Source: Larimichthys crocea
Lineage: Eukaryota; Chordata; Actinopteri; Sciaenidae
Direction: 5' to 3'
Assembly: GCF_000972845.2 (NCBI RefSeq)
Contig: NC_040022.1
Coordinates: forward strand, 11,378,711 to 11,442,710
DNA: 64,000 nucleotides
The notes under the pieces are model-generated. The model was not told the origin of the DNA and did no database searches. It saw only the letters and a list, made by a program, of their open reading frames with translations. Shown here piece by piece: positions 36,654-42,444 of this stretch; position 1 is the stretch's first letter, and each line of letters opens with the position of its first letter. The translations under genes and the position numbers were made by a program.

Positions 36654-39568
36654 AGCTGCTGCTGGGAGGTATTTCTGGAAACCAATATTCGTCTTTTCTC
36701 TTCTCTCCCTCTCTCCCTCTCTTTCTTTCTTTCTCTCTCCCTGTCTTGTTCGTTCTGCGTTGCTAAAAGAAAATAGGCACTATGACATCAGCCCTGCAAA
36801 ACACGCTAAAAAAAGCCAGGAGAGAGGGAGAGACGGAGAGGGAGAAAGAAAAGACAGAGCAGAAGAGAGTGAGGTAAAAATAGTATAATGGCTGTGTGTA
36901 CTTTAGACAAATTAGAAGCTTAGAGAGAGGGAGAGGAGTCACATGTGTAGTGTTGCTATAGAGACCGAGGGTGGGTCAGAAGTATTATGGGCTGGCAGAC
37001 TGTAGGTCATCCACAGCGGATGCTGTCTGTTGTGTTCGACCAAGCTTTATGTCTTTGACAGTATTAATCGAGCATCATTTTGAAGCTGCACTCACAGATT
37101 TTTTATATTAACAATGAGTCTAATGGCAGTGTGTAATGTGAAGGAGGTCACTCACAGCGAAGAACCCACAAATCACCAACTCTTGTCAGTTCTATGGAGC
37201 GTTTTAGCGTCTTCCAGCTGATTGTTTCGGTTTACGGTCTGATTTGCTAAACCAATTATAAGCTATCGGGCTAAGTTAGCGACCAGCTGGTGAACATAGC
37301 TTAGCATTTAGCATCTAAACTTAAATTTCCCTCAGGTTTAATGGATTAATAACCTACCTATCTACCTACCTATCAACCCACCAAACTGGAGCTAAAAATA
37401 GAGTAAATATTGCACAAAGGTTTGTTGTTTGGACAGAAAAATGAGGCAGAGGAACAGTTTGATATTTTAATAAATTAAAATATAAATATATATAATAAAA
37501 ACAGACAGCAATAAAAGGGTTAAAAGATTAAAAAAAGTTTTGCTGCCGCACAGAAATATTTCATATTAATAATGAATCTAAAGGCAGCGTGAAAAATGAT
37601 CGCCAACTGTCGTTTCCCTGCTACAGAGCATTTTAGCATCTTTCAGCTCATTGTTTTGGTCTACAGTGAGCTGAAAGACCAACAGTCTACAGTGTGCAGC
37701 TTCAATGTTTTTGTTTTTCATAGATAATTTCATAGATAATATAGGGAAAGAAATATGAATATAATAAATACATATGGCAATTAAAGGGTTTGCAGATGAC
37801 AATTCTAAATCATTTTGCTAGTTAACACACACACACACACACACACACAAATGCGATCAATGAGCAGACACATGGACACATACCTCCCATAACACCGATA
37901 TTCAAGTGTTGAGTCTGAACACACAAACACAAATATATACTGACCTGGGTTGACCAGTGAGCCAACTCTGTAGTTGCAGGCTTGAAAAGAAGATTAGAGT
38001 GAATCTACATCCTGTTTGTACCAATTAACAACCTGCTGGCATTGAGAGATGCCATCAGCCCACAATCCAAACCCGGCTCACCTCACTTCAGTGGCCACAT
38101 TGTTCAGCAGACTTTACTGTGACAACAACGTCCACAGGTTGAGTTCCAACAGCAGACATTACTGTTCTTTTAAGGGCGCTGAGTGTGTGTTCAACATGAA
38201 ATAAATGACTTAATTATAAAAGTAAAGATAAAGGTAGTGCCCTTGGAGTTTACTTCGAAGACAAAAGTTCTTCGAAGTCTCATAAGGCTCCCAAACAAAG
38301 GTTATCCGCACTCTCTGCACTGACAAGAAGCAGTGCACAGCAGTAGATGGAAATCACGAGAGAGTGCGATTTATGGAACAGCGCCCGGGGCATTCTTGCC
38401 CTTTTCCTCCTGAAAAAGTGAAGAGGAGACATCGTGCTTCATGAAGCAACTTCCCTTCAAGACTGAGGAATTCCTTTAATGTGATTTAAAAAATGTTTTA
38501 TTTCATCATCGCCCTCGTCACCCCTGGGCACAATTTTACAACACAGGAATCGGTTTATGAATGGAGAAAGAGGCGAGTCCAGGAACATAAAAAACATGTT
38601 GACGGGACATTATGAATCTTAGTAAAGTCAAAAACAAAAAAAGGAAACATTATTTTGACGTACTTTAACTGTATTTGAAGGACAATCCTGCTCTAAGCTT
38701 TAGAACTACCGTTTCACTATAATTTAAGAGCTTTTTTGGGGGGGGGGGTAAACAGGAAGTATACTGTTTCAGTGGATTAAGTGAGTTAGCTGTGGGCTAC
38801 AGTTTGAGCTCCGTTTGTTTGCTCACATTTTAAGATAACTGGCACCATGTAAAAGTATGACGAATTAGCAATTAGAGGTTCCTGTTTGCAGCGTAACCCA
38901 TGGATGAGCTGACAACTATGACTAGATCACTCTGATACTGAGGAAAACTTAAAAATATGATTATTCTCAGGCGAGTTCTGGACTTCTTTGTGTGATTTCT
39001 AAGCAGGCTTATGTAAATTGGAAATCAGAGGTAGTGATTTCCTCACACTGAAGTTCAAAATATCATGTTTGTGTTTAGATCTGACAGTTCTGACAGTGTT
39101 TTACCTTAATTGCCCAGATGAGAGACAATGCATGCCACAATGTGTGTCAAATCCACTGCTTGCTCCAACTGCTGACCGCGTTGATAAGCGGGTCAAACTA
39201 CTACCTAGATTCACGTTGTTTTTAGAACACCCGCGTGACACCTGTCCCTTTCATCTCACAGTCTCTCCCTGCGTGCCCTCATGATTTGAAAATCTCTGAC
39301 CTGGACCTGCTGTCCATCAACGCCCACTCAAACACACACAGAGACATGGTTCTGAACATTTAAGTCTGACGGCTCATCAAACCTCCAGCACGCAGCAGCC
39401 CCCCCTCCCCACCTCTCTCTCTTTTTTTTTTCCCAGAGATGACTCACCGGCGGTGGGCATGGCAGTGCTGGAGCCCCTGTTGTCACTCAGGAGCTCCAGA
39501 GGCTGGTGGTGGCTGTCTGTGCTGGTAGAGGAAAAACAGGACTCAGTCTCATAGATGGTCTGCAACAT
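8553..39568 (-). CDS. hdac5: hdac5: histone deacetylase 5, complete coding region (28 coding exons)
   Basis: Class IIa histone deacetylase and corepressor; it shuttles between nucleus and cytoplasm, represses MEF2 and recruits NCoR/SMRT-HDAC3. Joining 28 phase-matched exons gives 1126 residues. Order: N-terminal start; CtBP-type PVDLR motif (84-88); Gln-rich coiled coil (about 110-200); MEF2-binding helix (about 203-222); first 14-3-3 site Ser284 beside a basic NLS (about 291-321); second and third sites Ser514 and Ser669; acidic linker (about 550-645); deacetylase domain (about 685-1040); export signal (about 1086-1098). Catalytic features: structural zinc Cys697, Cys699, His705, Cys782; His833-His834; active zinc ligands Asp871, His873, Asp965; and His970 in place of Tyr, the class IIa signature that lowers activity on acetyl-lysine. 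[18 protein letters not shown] and [14 protein letters not shown] match HDAC5 rather than HDAC4, 7 or 9. The start is ATG 39566-39568 (GCC before the ATG), giving [12 protein letters not shown], a start known from class IIa isoforms. An upstream first exon is possible. Confidence 0.96.
8593..9426 (-). other. hdac5: hdac5 intron 27
   Basis: About 830 bases. It holds a GCTAGC/GTTAGC-rich stretch (about 8740-8900), common in teleost dispersed repeats, and a LINE reverse-transcriptase scrap on the opposite strand (about 9093-9180). Confidence 0.85.
9093..9180 (+). mobile_element. LINE reverse-transcriptase fragment
   Basis: The + strand reads [18 protein letters not shown], matching the conserved GVPQGSxLGPLLF block of non-LTR retrotransposon reverse transcriptases. 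No YADD box follows in frame and both flanks decay at once, so this is a short dead relic inside hdac5 intron 27. Confidence 0.75.
9427..9604 (-). CDS. hdac5: hdac5 coding exon 27 (nuclear export signal)
   Basis: Residues 1056-1113 (Ser1055 split at the 5' junction). It begins [10 protein letters not shown], which matches the HDAC5 C-terminal helix, and carries [13 protein letters not shown] (1086-1098), the hydrophobic export signal shared by class IIa HDACs. The donor is GTCAGC after codon bases AG, phase-matched to exon 28. Reading past the donor gives 50 unrelated residues to a stop, so the splice is needed to reach the conserved tail. Confidence 0.95.
9710..9791 (-). CDS. hdac5: hdac5 coding exon 26
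   Basis: Residues 1028-1054, ending [10 protein letters not shown] before a split Ser. The longer version uses acceptor TCTCTCCCAG and begins [12 protein letters not shown], aligning with the human DEAVLQQKP segment. A second in-frame acceptor (TCTTTCAG) lies 18 bases inside and would drop six residues. I chose the longer form because it fits the family length better. Confidence 0.9.
9792..10780 (-). other. hdac5: hdac5 intron 25
   Basis: About 990 bases of ordinary AT-rich intron. The donor is followed at once by sense-strand (GA)n (+ strand CT run, about 10753-10779). No gene or strong repeat seen. Confidence 0.85.
10781..10914 (-). CDS. hdac5: hdac5 coding exon 25
   Basis: Residues 984-1027 with Cys983 split at the 5' junction. 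It includes [20 protein letters not shown], the nearly invariant class IIa block lining the back of the deacetylase pocket, and ends VSALLGDP at a GTGAGA donor in phase 0. Confidence 0.97.
11031..11149 (-). CDS. hdac5: hdac5 coding exon 24 (zinc ligand and class IIa His)
   Basis: Residues 944-982, starting [20 protein letters not shown]. Asp965 in AGFDAVEGH is the third catalytic zinc ligand, and His970 replaces the Tyr of class I enzymes; this is the class IIa hallmark. The acceptor has an uninterrupted sense (TG)n tract of about 50 bases in place of a pyrimidine tract. The GTGAGT donor leaves one base of the Cys983 codon. Confidence 0.97.
11152..11202. repeat. (CA)n microsatellite abutting the exon 24 acceptor
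   Basis: About 25 CA units on +, therefore (TG)n on the hdac5 sense strand, running to within two bases of the AG acceptor. Confidence 0.95.
11485..11582 (-). CDS. hdac5: hdac5 coding exon 23
   Basis: Residues 911-942: [18 protein letters not shown] continues the catalytic fold and ends EYLTAF plus AG of a split Arg943. It matches the HDAC5 VGYNVNVAWTGG block. Acceptor TTTCTGCAG, donor GTAAAC. Confidence 0.97.
11583..12754 (-). other. hdac5: hdac5 intron 22
   Basis: About 1.17 kb. The donor GTAC runs straight into sense (AC)n (+ strand GT run, 12722-12752). Otherwise AT-rich with no coding signal. Confidence 0.85.
12755..12874 (-). CDS. hdac5: hdac5 coding exon 22 (catalytic zinc site)
   Basis: Residues 871-910, beginning [13 protein letters not shown]. 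Asp871 and His873 are zinc ligands. [17 protein letters not shown] follows, a conserved loop beside the active site. Both boundaries are phase 0. Confidence 0.98.
12875..14940 (-). other. hdac5: hdac5 intron 21
   Basis: About 2.07 kb. It contains a short (CTTTC)n-like run near 13057-13084 and a dispersed-repeat fragment (about 13310-13760), listed separately. No exon seen. Confidence 0.85.
13310..13760 (+). repeat. Dispersed repeat fragment
   Basis: It begins CAACTTTATTTATACAGAGC and ends with a block of the GCTGCATTTTGAACTAGTTGG / GACGGGAGA type that I recognise from a widespread teleost interspersed repeat. Related wording occurs at about 46230-46500. Family not assignable by eye. Confidence 0.45.
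14941..15028 (-). CDS. hdac5: hdac5 coding exon 21
   Basis: Residues 842-870: [20 protein letters not shown] to KILIVDW, the strand and helix just before the zinc-binding DIHH. Met841 is split across the junction. Upstream of the AAAACAG acceptor lies a sense (TG)n tract. Confidence 0.98.
15161..15216 (-). CDS. hdac5: hdac5 coding exon 20 (catalytic His pair)
   Basis: Residues 823-840: [18 protein letters not shown]. His833-His834 form the general acid-base pair of the deacetylase fold. A 56-base exon ending in AT of the split Met841; donor GTCAGT. Confidence 0.97.
15312..15419 (-). CDS. hdac5: hdac5 coding exon 19
   Basis: Residues 787-822: [20 protein letters not shown] to VAAGELK. It matches HDAC5 ([20 protein letters not shown]) better than HDAC4 or HDAC9. 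Phase 0 at both ends. Confidence 0.97.
15514..15563 (-). CDS. hdac5: hdac5 coding exon 18 (structural zinc Cys)
   Basis: Residues 771-786: [16 protein letters not shown], diagnostic of HDAC5 within class IIa. Cys782 is the fourth ligand of the class IIa structural zinc. At 50 bases it is the second smallest coding segment, identified by motif and phase. Confidence 0.97.
15564..16621 (-). other. hdac5: hdac5 intron 17
   Basis: About 1.06 kb. It includes a fragment of the ACTTTTACTT-type dispersed repeat at about 16395-16500 (another copy near 27930-28110). No coding signal. Confidence 0.8.
16395..16500 (+). repeat. Dispersed repeat family C, copy 1
   Basis: Repeated TACTTTTACTT / GAAGTA wording (CTTGAAGTACACTTTAGTGA then AGTACTTTTACTTAGAG) marks a teleost interspersed family, also seen at 27930-28110. 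Confidence 0.55.
16622..16742 (-). CDS. hdac5: hdac5 coding exon 17
   Basis: Residues 730-769: [20 protein letters not shown], then [13 protein letters not shown] to KKLL; Gly770 is split. N-terminal part of the deacetylase domain. The acceptor GAGCAG is preceded by sense (TG)n. Confidence 0.97.
16743..17104 (-). other. hdac5: hdac5 intron 16, flanked by (AC)n and (TG)n
   Basis: A 362-base intron. On the sense strand the donor GTAC opens an (AC) run (+ strand GT run 17077-17102), and the acceptor is preceded by a (TG) run (+ strand CA run about 16748-16762). The two runs are complementary and could pair, bringing the splice sites together. Confidence 0.85.
17105..17238 (-). CDS. hdac5: hdac5 coding exon 16 (structural zinc motif)
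   Basis: Residues 686-729: [36 protein letters not shown]. Cys697, Cys699 and His705 are structural zinc ligands of the class IIa insert. The start after GTTTGAAG completes Gly685; donor GTAC at GRCE. Confidence 0.97.
17239..18480 (-). other. hdac5: hdac5 intron 15
   Basis: About 1.24 kb. It contains a retrotransposon relic (about 17815-18090). No exon seen in the rest. Confidence 0.85.
17815..18090 (+). mobile_element. Retrotransposon (LINE-like) 3' coding relic
   Basis: The + strand text (ACCGGGTGGCCGGGCTCAGC, AGAGATAGGGTGAGGA, AGGAGCCAGCTGAGGTG, CGGGCATCTGATTAGGA) corresponds to a very common fish element whose protein carries an LRWFGHL-type motif. Here it is interrupted by stops and frameshifts. 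I assign it to a non-LTR element by recollection of the wording; the clade is uncertain. Confidence 0.6.
18481..18592 (-). CDS. hdac5: hdac5 coding exon 15 (third 14-3-3 site)
   Basis: Residues 648-684: [18 protein letters not shown], then [19 protein letters not shown]. Ser669 in the LGRAQSSP context is the third 14-3-3 phosphosite of class IIa HDACs (kinases of the CaMK/PKD group). Gly685 is split at the donor GTCAGT. Confidence 0.95.
18593..22218 (-). other. hdac5: hdac5 intron 14
   Basis: About 3.6 kb without a supported exon. Contents: two (CA)n arrays (about 18943-18980 and 19066-19100), a CpG-dense patch (about 19215-19350), degenerate telomere-like CCCTAA wording (about 20050-20340), and a GC-rich dispersed-repeat-like segment (about 20790-20960). 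Human HDAC5 has extra linker residues here, but no matching exon is visible. Confidence 0.8.
22219..22414 (-). CDS. hdac5: hdac5 coding exon 14 (acidic linker)
   Basis: Residues 583-647: [17 protein letters not shown], then [19 protein letters not shown]. This is the Glu/Asp-rich linker between the 14-3-3 region and the catalytic domain, matching the EEEEDCIQVKDEE region of HDAC5. Only the acceptor CCAATCAG keeps frame; the nearby GGCTTCAG would shift the frame to a stop. Confidence 0.92.
22541..22659 (-). CDS. hdac5: hdac5 coding exon 13
   Basis: Residues 543-581: [19 protein letters not shown], then [13 protein letters not shown]; matches the [20 protein letters not shown] segment of HDAC5. 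Arg582 is split. The sense (TG)n-containing acceptor abuts the exon. Confidence 0.95.
22660..22739 (-). other. hdac5: hdac5 intron 12: 80-base intron, (AC)-rich donor side, (TG)n acceptor side
   Basis: On the sense strand it opens GTACACAAG and continues with ACAC-rich text, then ends GCGTGTGTGTGTGTAG. Nearly the whole intron consists of these two mutually complementary halves. Confidence 0.9.
22740..22933 (-). CDS. hdac5: hdac5 coding exon 12 (second 14-3-3 site)
   Basis: Residues 479-542: [38 protein letters not shown], then [18 protein letters not shown]. Ser514 in ARTQSAP corresponds to human HDAC5 Ser498, a CaMK/PKD target bound by 14-3-3. The +1 residue is Ala as in HDAC9, where human HDAC5 has Ser. 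Confidence 0.96.
23031..23144 (-). CDS. hdac5: hdac5 coding exon 11
   Basis: Residues 441-477: [18 protein letters not shown], then [19 protein letters not shown]. The [14 protein letters not shown] helix is a class IIa landmark. The GTATAC donor is followed by CA-rich intron. Confidence 0.95.
23244..23355 (-). CDS. hdac5: hdac5 coding exon 10
   Basis: Residues 403-439: [20 protein letters not shown], then [16 protein letters not shown]; matches the [22 protein letters not shown] segment. Gly440 is split. Confidence 0.95.
23459..23575 (-). CDS. hdac5: hdac5 coding exon 9
   Basis: Residues 364-402: [18 protein letters not shown], then [16 protein letters not shown]. The [14 protein letters not shown] string is shared by HDAC4, HDAC5 and HDAC9. 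Phase 0 at both ends. Confidence 0.95.
23576..24443 (-). other. hdac5: hdac5 intron 8
   Basis: About 870 bases, dominated by a LINE relic (about 23940-24200, opposite strand). The donor GTAC is followed by CACACAC. Confidence 0.85.
23940..24200 (+). mobile_element. LINE reverse-transcriptase fragment
   Basis: The + strand encodes [14 protein letters not shown] and, after a frame change, DDMQLYFPF, corresponding to the GVPQGS and YADDTQLY blocks of non-LTR reverse transcriptases. The two blocks are in different frames and stops intervene, so it is inactive. Confidence 0.85.
24444..24553 (-). CDS. hdac5: hdac5 coding exon 8
   Basis: Residues 328-363: [20 protein letters not shown], then [16 protein letters not shown]; matches [20 protein letters not shown] of HDAC5. 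Val327 is split. Serine-rich linker. Confidence 0.96.
24743..24874 (-). CDS. hdac5: hdac5 coding exon 7 (first 14-3-3 site and NLS)
   Basis: Residues 284-326: [20 protein letters not shown], then [20 protein letters not shown]. Ser284 corresponds to human Ser259, the main CaMK/PKD/AMPK-type site. The following basic cluster is the nuclear localisation signal, and the RRSSP serines correspond to the PKA-regulated site. The most conserved part of the N-terminal half. Confidence 0.98.
24875..26664 (-). other. hdac5: hdac5 intron 6
   Basis: About 1.8 kb. The upstream-most 570 bases (26096-26638) are low-complexity AT/AC repeat. The rest is ordinary intron with no exon signal. Confidence 0.85.
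26096..26638. repeat. Compound (AT)n/(AC)n/(ACGC)n low-complexity tract
   Basis: Alternating blocks of AT, ATAC and AC, ending in an (ACGC)n run (about 26605-26632), interrupted by a short unique piece (26517-26575). Long open frames across it are composition artefacts. Confidence 0.95.
26665..26798 (-). CDS. hdac5: hdac5 coding exon 6
   Basis: Residues 239-282: [19 protein letters not shown], then [11 protein letters not shown] and KDDFPLRKT. The RKT immediately precedes Ser284 and forms the kinase recognition basic residues. Trp238 is split at the acceptor (CGCCTGCAG), which lies beside a sense (TG)n run. Confidence 0.97.
27535..27765 (-). repeat. Dispersed repeat family A, inverted copy
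   Basis: The reverse complement contains AATTAGCTACAGAGACCAAA, CATGTTTATTTCTGCTGTGA and TGGGGACTTATGGAGACTGA, the same ordered wording as at 53595, 55862 and 60655. A common percomorph interspersed repeat by recollection; class unknown. Confidence 0.75.
27930..28110 (+). repeat. Dispersed repeat family C, copy 2
   Basis: Wording such as TACTTTTACTGAAGTATTTT and TTACTTGAGTACAGATTTTC repeats the family seen at 16395-16500. Confidence 0.6.
29489..29594 (-). CDS. hdac5: hdac5 coding exon 5 (MEF2-binding helix)
   Basis: Residues 204-237: [20 protein letters not shown], then [14 protein letters not shown]. The [13 protein letters not shown] amphipathic helix is the known MEF2-docking segment of class IIa HDACs. 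Ser203 is split at the 5' junction and Trp238 at the 3' junction. Confidence 0.98.
29694..29838 (-). CDS. hdac5: hdac5 coding exon 4 (coiled coil)
   Basis: Residues 155-202: [40 protein letters not shown], then RNKEKGKE. Charged Gln-rich helix of the oligomerisation region. The TAAG acceptor follows a TG-rich tract. Confidence 0.97.
29999..30252 (-). CDS. hdac5: hdac5 coding exon 3 (PVDLR motif, Gln-rich coiled coil)
   Basis: Residues 71-154. A Gly-rich start leads to PVDLRTEP (84-91), a PxDLR motif of the kind by which class IIa HDACs and MITR bind Ct[22 protein letters not shown] and [18 protein letters not shown] follow, the N-terminal Gln-rich helix. Human HDAC5 has PVELR at the same place, so the Asp here is closer to HDAC4 and HDAC9. 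Confidence 0.97.
30253..32049 (-). other. hdac5: hdac5 intron 2
   Basis: About 1.8 kb, no exon seen. A dispersed-repeat-like stretch may lie at 31560-31860, but I cannot match it within this window. Confidence 0.8.
32050..32136 (-). CDS. hdac5: hdac5 coding exon 2
   Basis: Residues 42-69: [20 protein letters not shown] then a Gly-rich end. VEVK matches the TVEVKPVLP segment of human HDAC5. Val41 and Gly70 are split codons; both junctions agree in phase with exons 1 and 3, which confirms this otherwise weakly conserved exon. Confidence 0.92.
32297..32306. promoter_or_regulatory. MEF2 consensus site CTAAAAATAG
   Basis: An exact match to the MEF2 consensus YTAWWWWTAR, 160 bases upstream (sense direction) of hdac5 coding exon 2. 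Motif match only. Confidence 0.4.
32947..33054. repeat. Near-perfect inverted repeat (43-bp arms)
   Basis: The left arm 32947-32989 starts GCAATATTACATTTGAGGG and the right arm 33012-33054 is its reverse complement with two mismatches in 43. The 22-base spacer contains CAACAGTGTTG, itself nearly palindromic. A transcript in either direction would fold into a long stem. Could be a small foldback element or MITE. Confidence 0.9.
33825..33960 (+). repeat. Dispersed repeat family E, copy 1
   Basis: GTGGCGCCAACTCTCCAGTC, ACAGAAGAAGATGGTGCAGC and GTAATTAAAAGCTCCAGTCA recur in order at 54565-54670. Confidence 0.65.
34979..35048. repeat. (AC)n microsatellite
   Basis: About 35 uninterrupted AC units, the longest pure dinucleotide array noticed in the window. 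Confidence 0.98.
35830..36080. repeat. Dispersed repeat family G, copy 1
   Basis: The segment with GGTCTATAAAACATTAAAAA, GATTAGTGGATTATCAAAAT and an end like GGGCTAATTGATTAACTGAC is one half of a widespread teleost repeat rich in TCGATTAA-like words. The other half type appears at about 56950-57115. Confidence 0.5.
36621..36653. repeat. (CTG)n trinucleotide repeat
   Basis: About eleven uninterrupted units followed by an interrupted tail (AGCTGCTGCTG). On the hdac5 sense strand it reads (CAG)n, but it is intronic and not translated. Confidence 0.95.
37080..37690 (+). repeat. Dispersed repeat family D, two copies in tandem orientation
   Basis: Copy 1 begins near 37080 (CAGATTTTTTATATTAACAA, then GTCTAATGGCAGTG) and copy 2 near 37545 (CAGAAATATTTCATATTAAT, then ATCTAAAGGCAGCG). 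Both continue with a CAGCTCATTGTTTTGG-like block. Same order and orientation, about 465 bases apart. Confidence 0.6.
37392..37401. promoter_or_regulatory. MEF2 consensus site CTAAAAATAG
   Basis: An exact MEF2 consensus in hdac5 intron 1, between the two family D copies. Motif match only. Confidence 0.35.
39448..39568 (-). CDS. hdac5: hdac5 coding exon 1 (start codon)
   Basis: Residues 1-40. ATG at 39566-39568 in a GCGCCATGT context opens [14 protein letters not shown], a start recognised from class IIa HDAC isoforms, followed by [13 protein letters not shown], which aligns with the REPSLEILP / RDQPVELLN segment of HDAC5 and HDAC4. A further in-frame ATG lies 12 codons upstream without family support. 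Inside the exon, CTCTACCAG at codons 13-16 is a good 3' splice acceptor (exon would start at C before ACAGAC), so a distal first exon could splice in here and replace the MLQTIYE start. The donor GTGAGT leaves G of Val41. Confidence 0.88.
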
Positions 39569-41030
39569 GGCGCACAATCCTGACACCGTAGGATGCAACA
39601 GCATGCCAAGACAAGAGGCAGCTCTTTATTTTGTCACAAAAAAAAAAAAAAGTATATATAAAAAAAAAAACAGCAGTCAGTTCCTCTTCCGAAATAGCGG
39701 CATGGCTTAGTTCAGGATTAGAGTTGCCAAAGACGGAGGGGGGACAAACATTAAAATGTGCTTTCAAAAATACTGTTTTCTGTGCTTCTATTGTAAAAGA
39801 AAGGAAGAGCTCTCAAAAAACTCCTCTGTGCTTTTATTGTGTAATCCAGCAATGGTATCCTGTTCAGGCTTCAGTCTCTGTTTGATTTTTTTGTGCAGGA
39901 TGCCTCTGTCTTTCAGCTTTCCTGGAGATTCTGCTGTCTCCGGCTCTTCAGTTTGTGCTGTGATGACCAGTCACTGGCACCTGGGACCAAATCCTCTTTT
40001 CTAACGTTGTCACCTCGGCTGCAGTTCCCACAAATCCTCCCCTATGCTCGTCTCAAGGAATGAATCAAAATCCCCCCAAAAAGGGGGAAATGAACAGCTT
40101 TATAATGACCTAAAAGTCCGGTCTACATCACCTGGAGTCCTGATCCACGCGGAACACTTTGCTGGCTTGTCTAAGAGAGACAGCGGCTGCAGAAAGTTTG
40201 TTTCCTCTGGTGCACTGAACCCTCTCCCAAGTCTTCACCGACCAAACTGAACAAGCAAAAACGAGACCATGAAGGAATCAATTAAATCTTACCCCCGTAT
40301 CCATAAAACTGTCCACGAGCTGAGAAGCGATGGAAGAGAAAGAGAAAGGAGAGCAGTGCTGCTGCAGCCTCTTCAACAACACAACAAAAATACAGAGACG
40401 AGGAGAAGCCGAATTCCCCTGCTCGGGTGCATCAAAGGATCCTCATGCTGCTCTCCTCCTGGACGACGAGAGCGAGAGGAGAGGAGGAGGTGGAGGAGGA
40501 GGAGGTGGAGGAGGAGGAGAAGAAGGGGGAGGAGGAAGAGGAGGAGAGGCGAGGACGTAAATAGCTTTGGGAGAGCGCTCCCCGAGGTTCCATGCTTCCA
40601 AAATTAGAACGAAGCGCTGAGAGAATGACAGAGAGAGGGAAATGGAAGGAGGGAGGGAGAGAAAGAGGGACGGAGCGGTATAATAAACAACACAAAAAAT
40701 AAATAAAAAAATGTGAGGAGAGGAAGGCTGGAGAAGACAAGCGGCAAGTTAGAATCCTCCCGGAGAAATGAGCAGCCTGAGATCACACGTTGTCCTCTTA
40801 TCCCTCGCTTGAAAACACACAAAAAGAGAGCGAGAGAGGGAGAGAGGGAGAGGGAGAGAGGGATAGAGAGTAGGGGTGCTGCAGAGGCGAGCTTTGTACA
40901 GCGACCAGAAACAGCTGCTGGTCAGACAGCTAATATTCACTGTCTGAGAGTCACTGGTGTGTGTGTGTGTACGCCGGAGTGTGTCTGTGACGCTCTTTGA
41001 GCTGCTGAATGAACGCTGGGGAGACAGAGG

Positions 41031-41075
<45 letters not shown>

Positions 41076-41395
41076 CTGAAAGTAGATCACTGGGTGGAAA
41101 GGAAGTTGGACGGATAAAGAGAAAGTCAACAACAGCTTATTTCGTTTGAGCGAGCGTCACAACACCCAAAGAGGAGAAGGAGGGCTCCTTCGTGTCCGCT
41201 CGCCTTCATTCATTTCCTCTTTTGTTTTTACGCCTGTGTGTTTGTCACTTTTTTTTATAGATTAAATGGCAGGAAAGGGGAGAGAAGAGAAGAGAAGAGA
41301 AGCATTTACTAACACAGGAGATGGGGGGTTGATGAAGGGACTATAGCTGAAAATAGCCTGCCTGGGAGGAGGAGGAGCTAGAGATAAAAATAGAC

Positions 41396-41429
<34 letters not shown>

Positions 41430-41700
41430 CAGTAAGCCTCCAGCTCTGGGGTGGAGGGTGGAGGGTGGGGAGAAACGTTCAGCGCTGTCATGTTTCTGCA
41501 TTGCACTGGCAAGAGATTGCCTGTCAATCAAACAGTGTGGGCGGCACTGTGACCTCTTCTTCCTCTGATTTTTTTTTTTGTTTGCGCTGATGCAGTTTGG
41601 AGTTTCTGTAGGTGGAGATCGTCCATTTTTTTTAAAAAACACTGTGGCTGCTCAGGCTGCTACCTCGTCCCCGTCTGCGCGTTATGTAAGATGAGATGCA
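39569..41700 (-). promoter_or_regulatory. hdac5: Candidate proximal hdac5 promoter / 5' UTR region
   Basis: The ATG of coding exon 1 needs a promoter upstream, that is at higher coordinates. This region is strongly purine-rich on + (so pyrimidine-rich in the sense direction), with (GGA)n at about 40478-40550 and (GA)n at 41034-41073 and 41396-41428. It also has MEF2-like ATAAAAATAG near 41384 and CTGAAAATAG near 41348. No coding sequence is recognised. The transcription start cannot be placed from sequence alone. Confidence 0.4.
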
Positions 41701-42444
41701 ACTTGCGACCGCGGTGTTGTTCCAGTTTTATTTATTCGCTGTTCTAGGCTTGTAGCAGTAGGGATGGCATTGAAGTCTACCACATTGGCCACGCAACAAC
41801 TCAAATTGAAACTTGAATGTATTTAGTGATTCTTTGACTTCTAGAGACACCAGCAGGTCATAGTCTTCTCTTATCCAGTGAATAAGGTGGACTTGTACCA
41901 AATTTCACAACGTTCATGGTCCCCAGAGGATGAATCCTGATTTTTGTGGGGGGGTTTTCAATACTTTGGTGTACTTCTGGACCGAATACCACCAGACTAA
42001 ATTTATTAACTAATGAATGGTCAACGTGGTAAACATTATACTAAACATTAGCATGTCATTGTGACCATGTTAGCACTAAGATGTAGGGGTGCTTTTAGCT
42101 AAATGCTAACAACTACAGCATTACAGAACCATTAGCATGGCTATGAACTCATTTGATACTAAAGCTAACATTAACAAATATTGAATGTTGTCTCAAAATG
42201 ACGAGCCATAAAAAAAACTTTCTCTAAAATAAATCAGCCAATTTTAGCTTATTGCAGATATATGGGCAGTCGTATGCCCACCAATACGCAGCAAAAAAAT
42301 CAAGTACAGAAGTGCCAAACTAGGTTTGATTTTAGGTTCATTTAGACACAGAGTATTTCTGCCAGAAAACACTCACATGTTGAGTCCAATATGTACCGCT
42401 TAGTATGTATGAGGTCATAATTTAATAGGGAAAAAAAAACAAAG

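Larger units (their letters stand above)
32137..39447 (-). other. hdac5: hdac5 intron 1 (between coding exons 1 and 2)
   Basis: 7.3 kb with no supported exon. Contents: a MEF2 consensus at 32297, a 43-bp inverted repeat (32947-33054), dispersed family E (33825-33960), a long (AC)n (34979-35048), family G (35830-36080), a (CTG)n tract (36621-36653), two family D copies (about 37080-37260 and 37545-37690), a second MEF2 consensus at 37392, and a TTCGAA hairpin near 38253. Confidence 0.8.

Noticed and set aside
36572..36888. Leu- and Ala-rich open frames on +
   Set aside because: They are translations of the (CTG)n tract and flanking pyrimidine/purine text, with no conserved protein context.
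40269..40822. Arg/Glu- or Ser/Pro-rich open frames on both strands
   Set aside because: The products reflect (GGA)n and GA-rich composition only. The region is better explained as the 5' region of hdac5.
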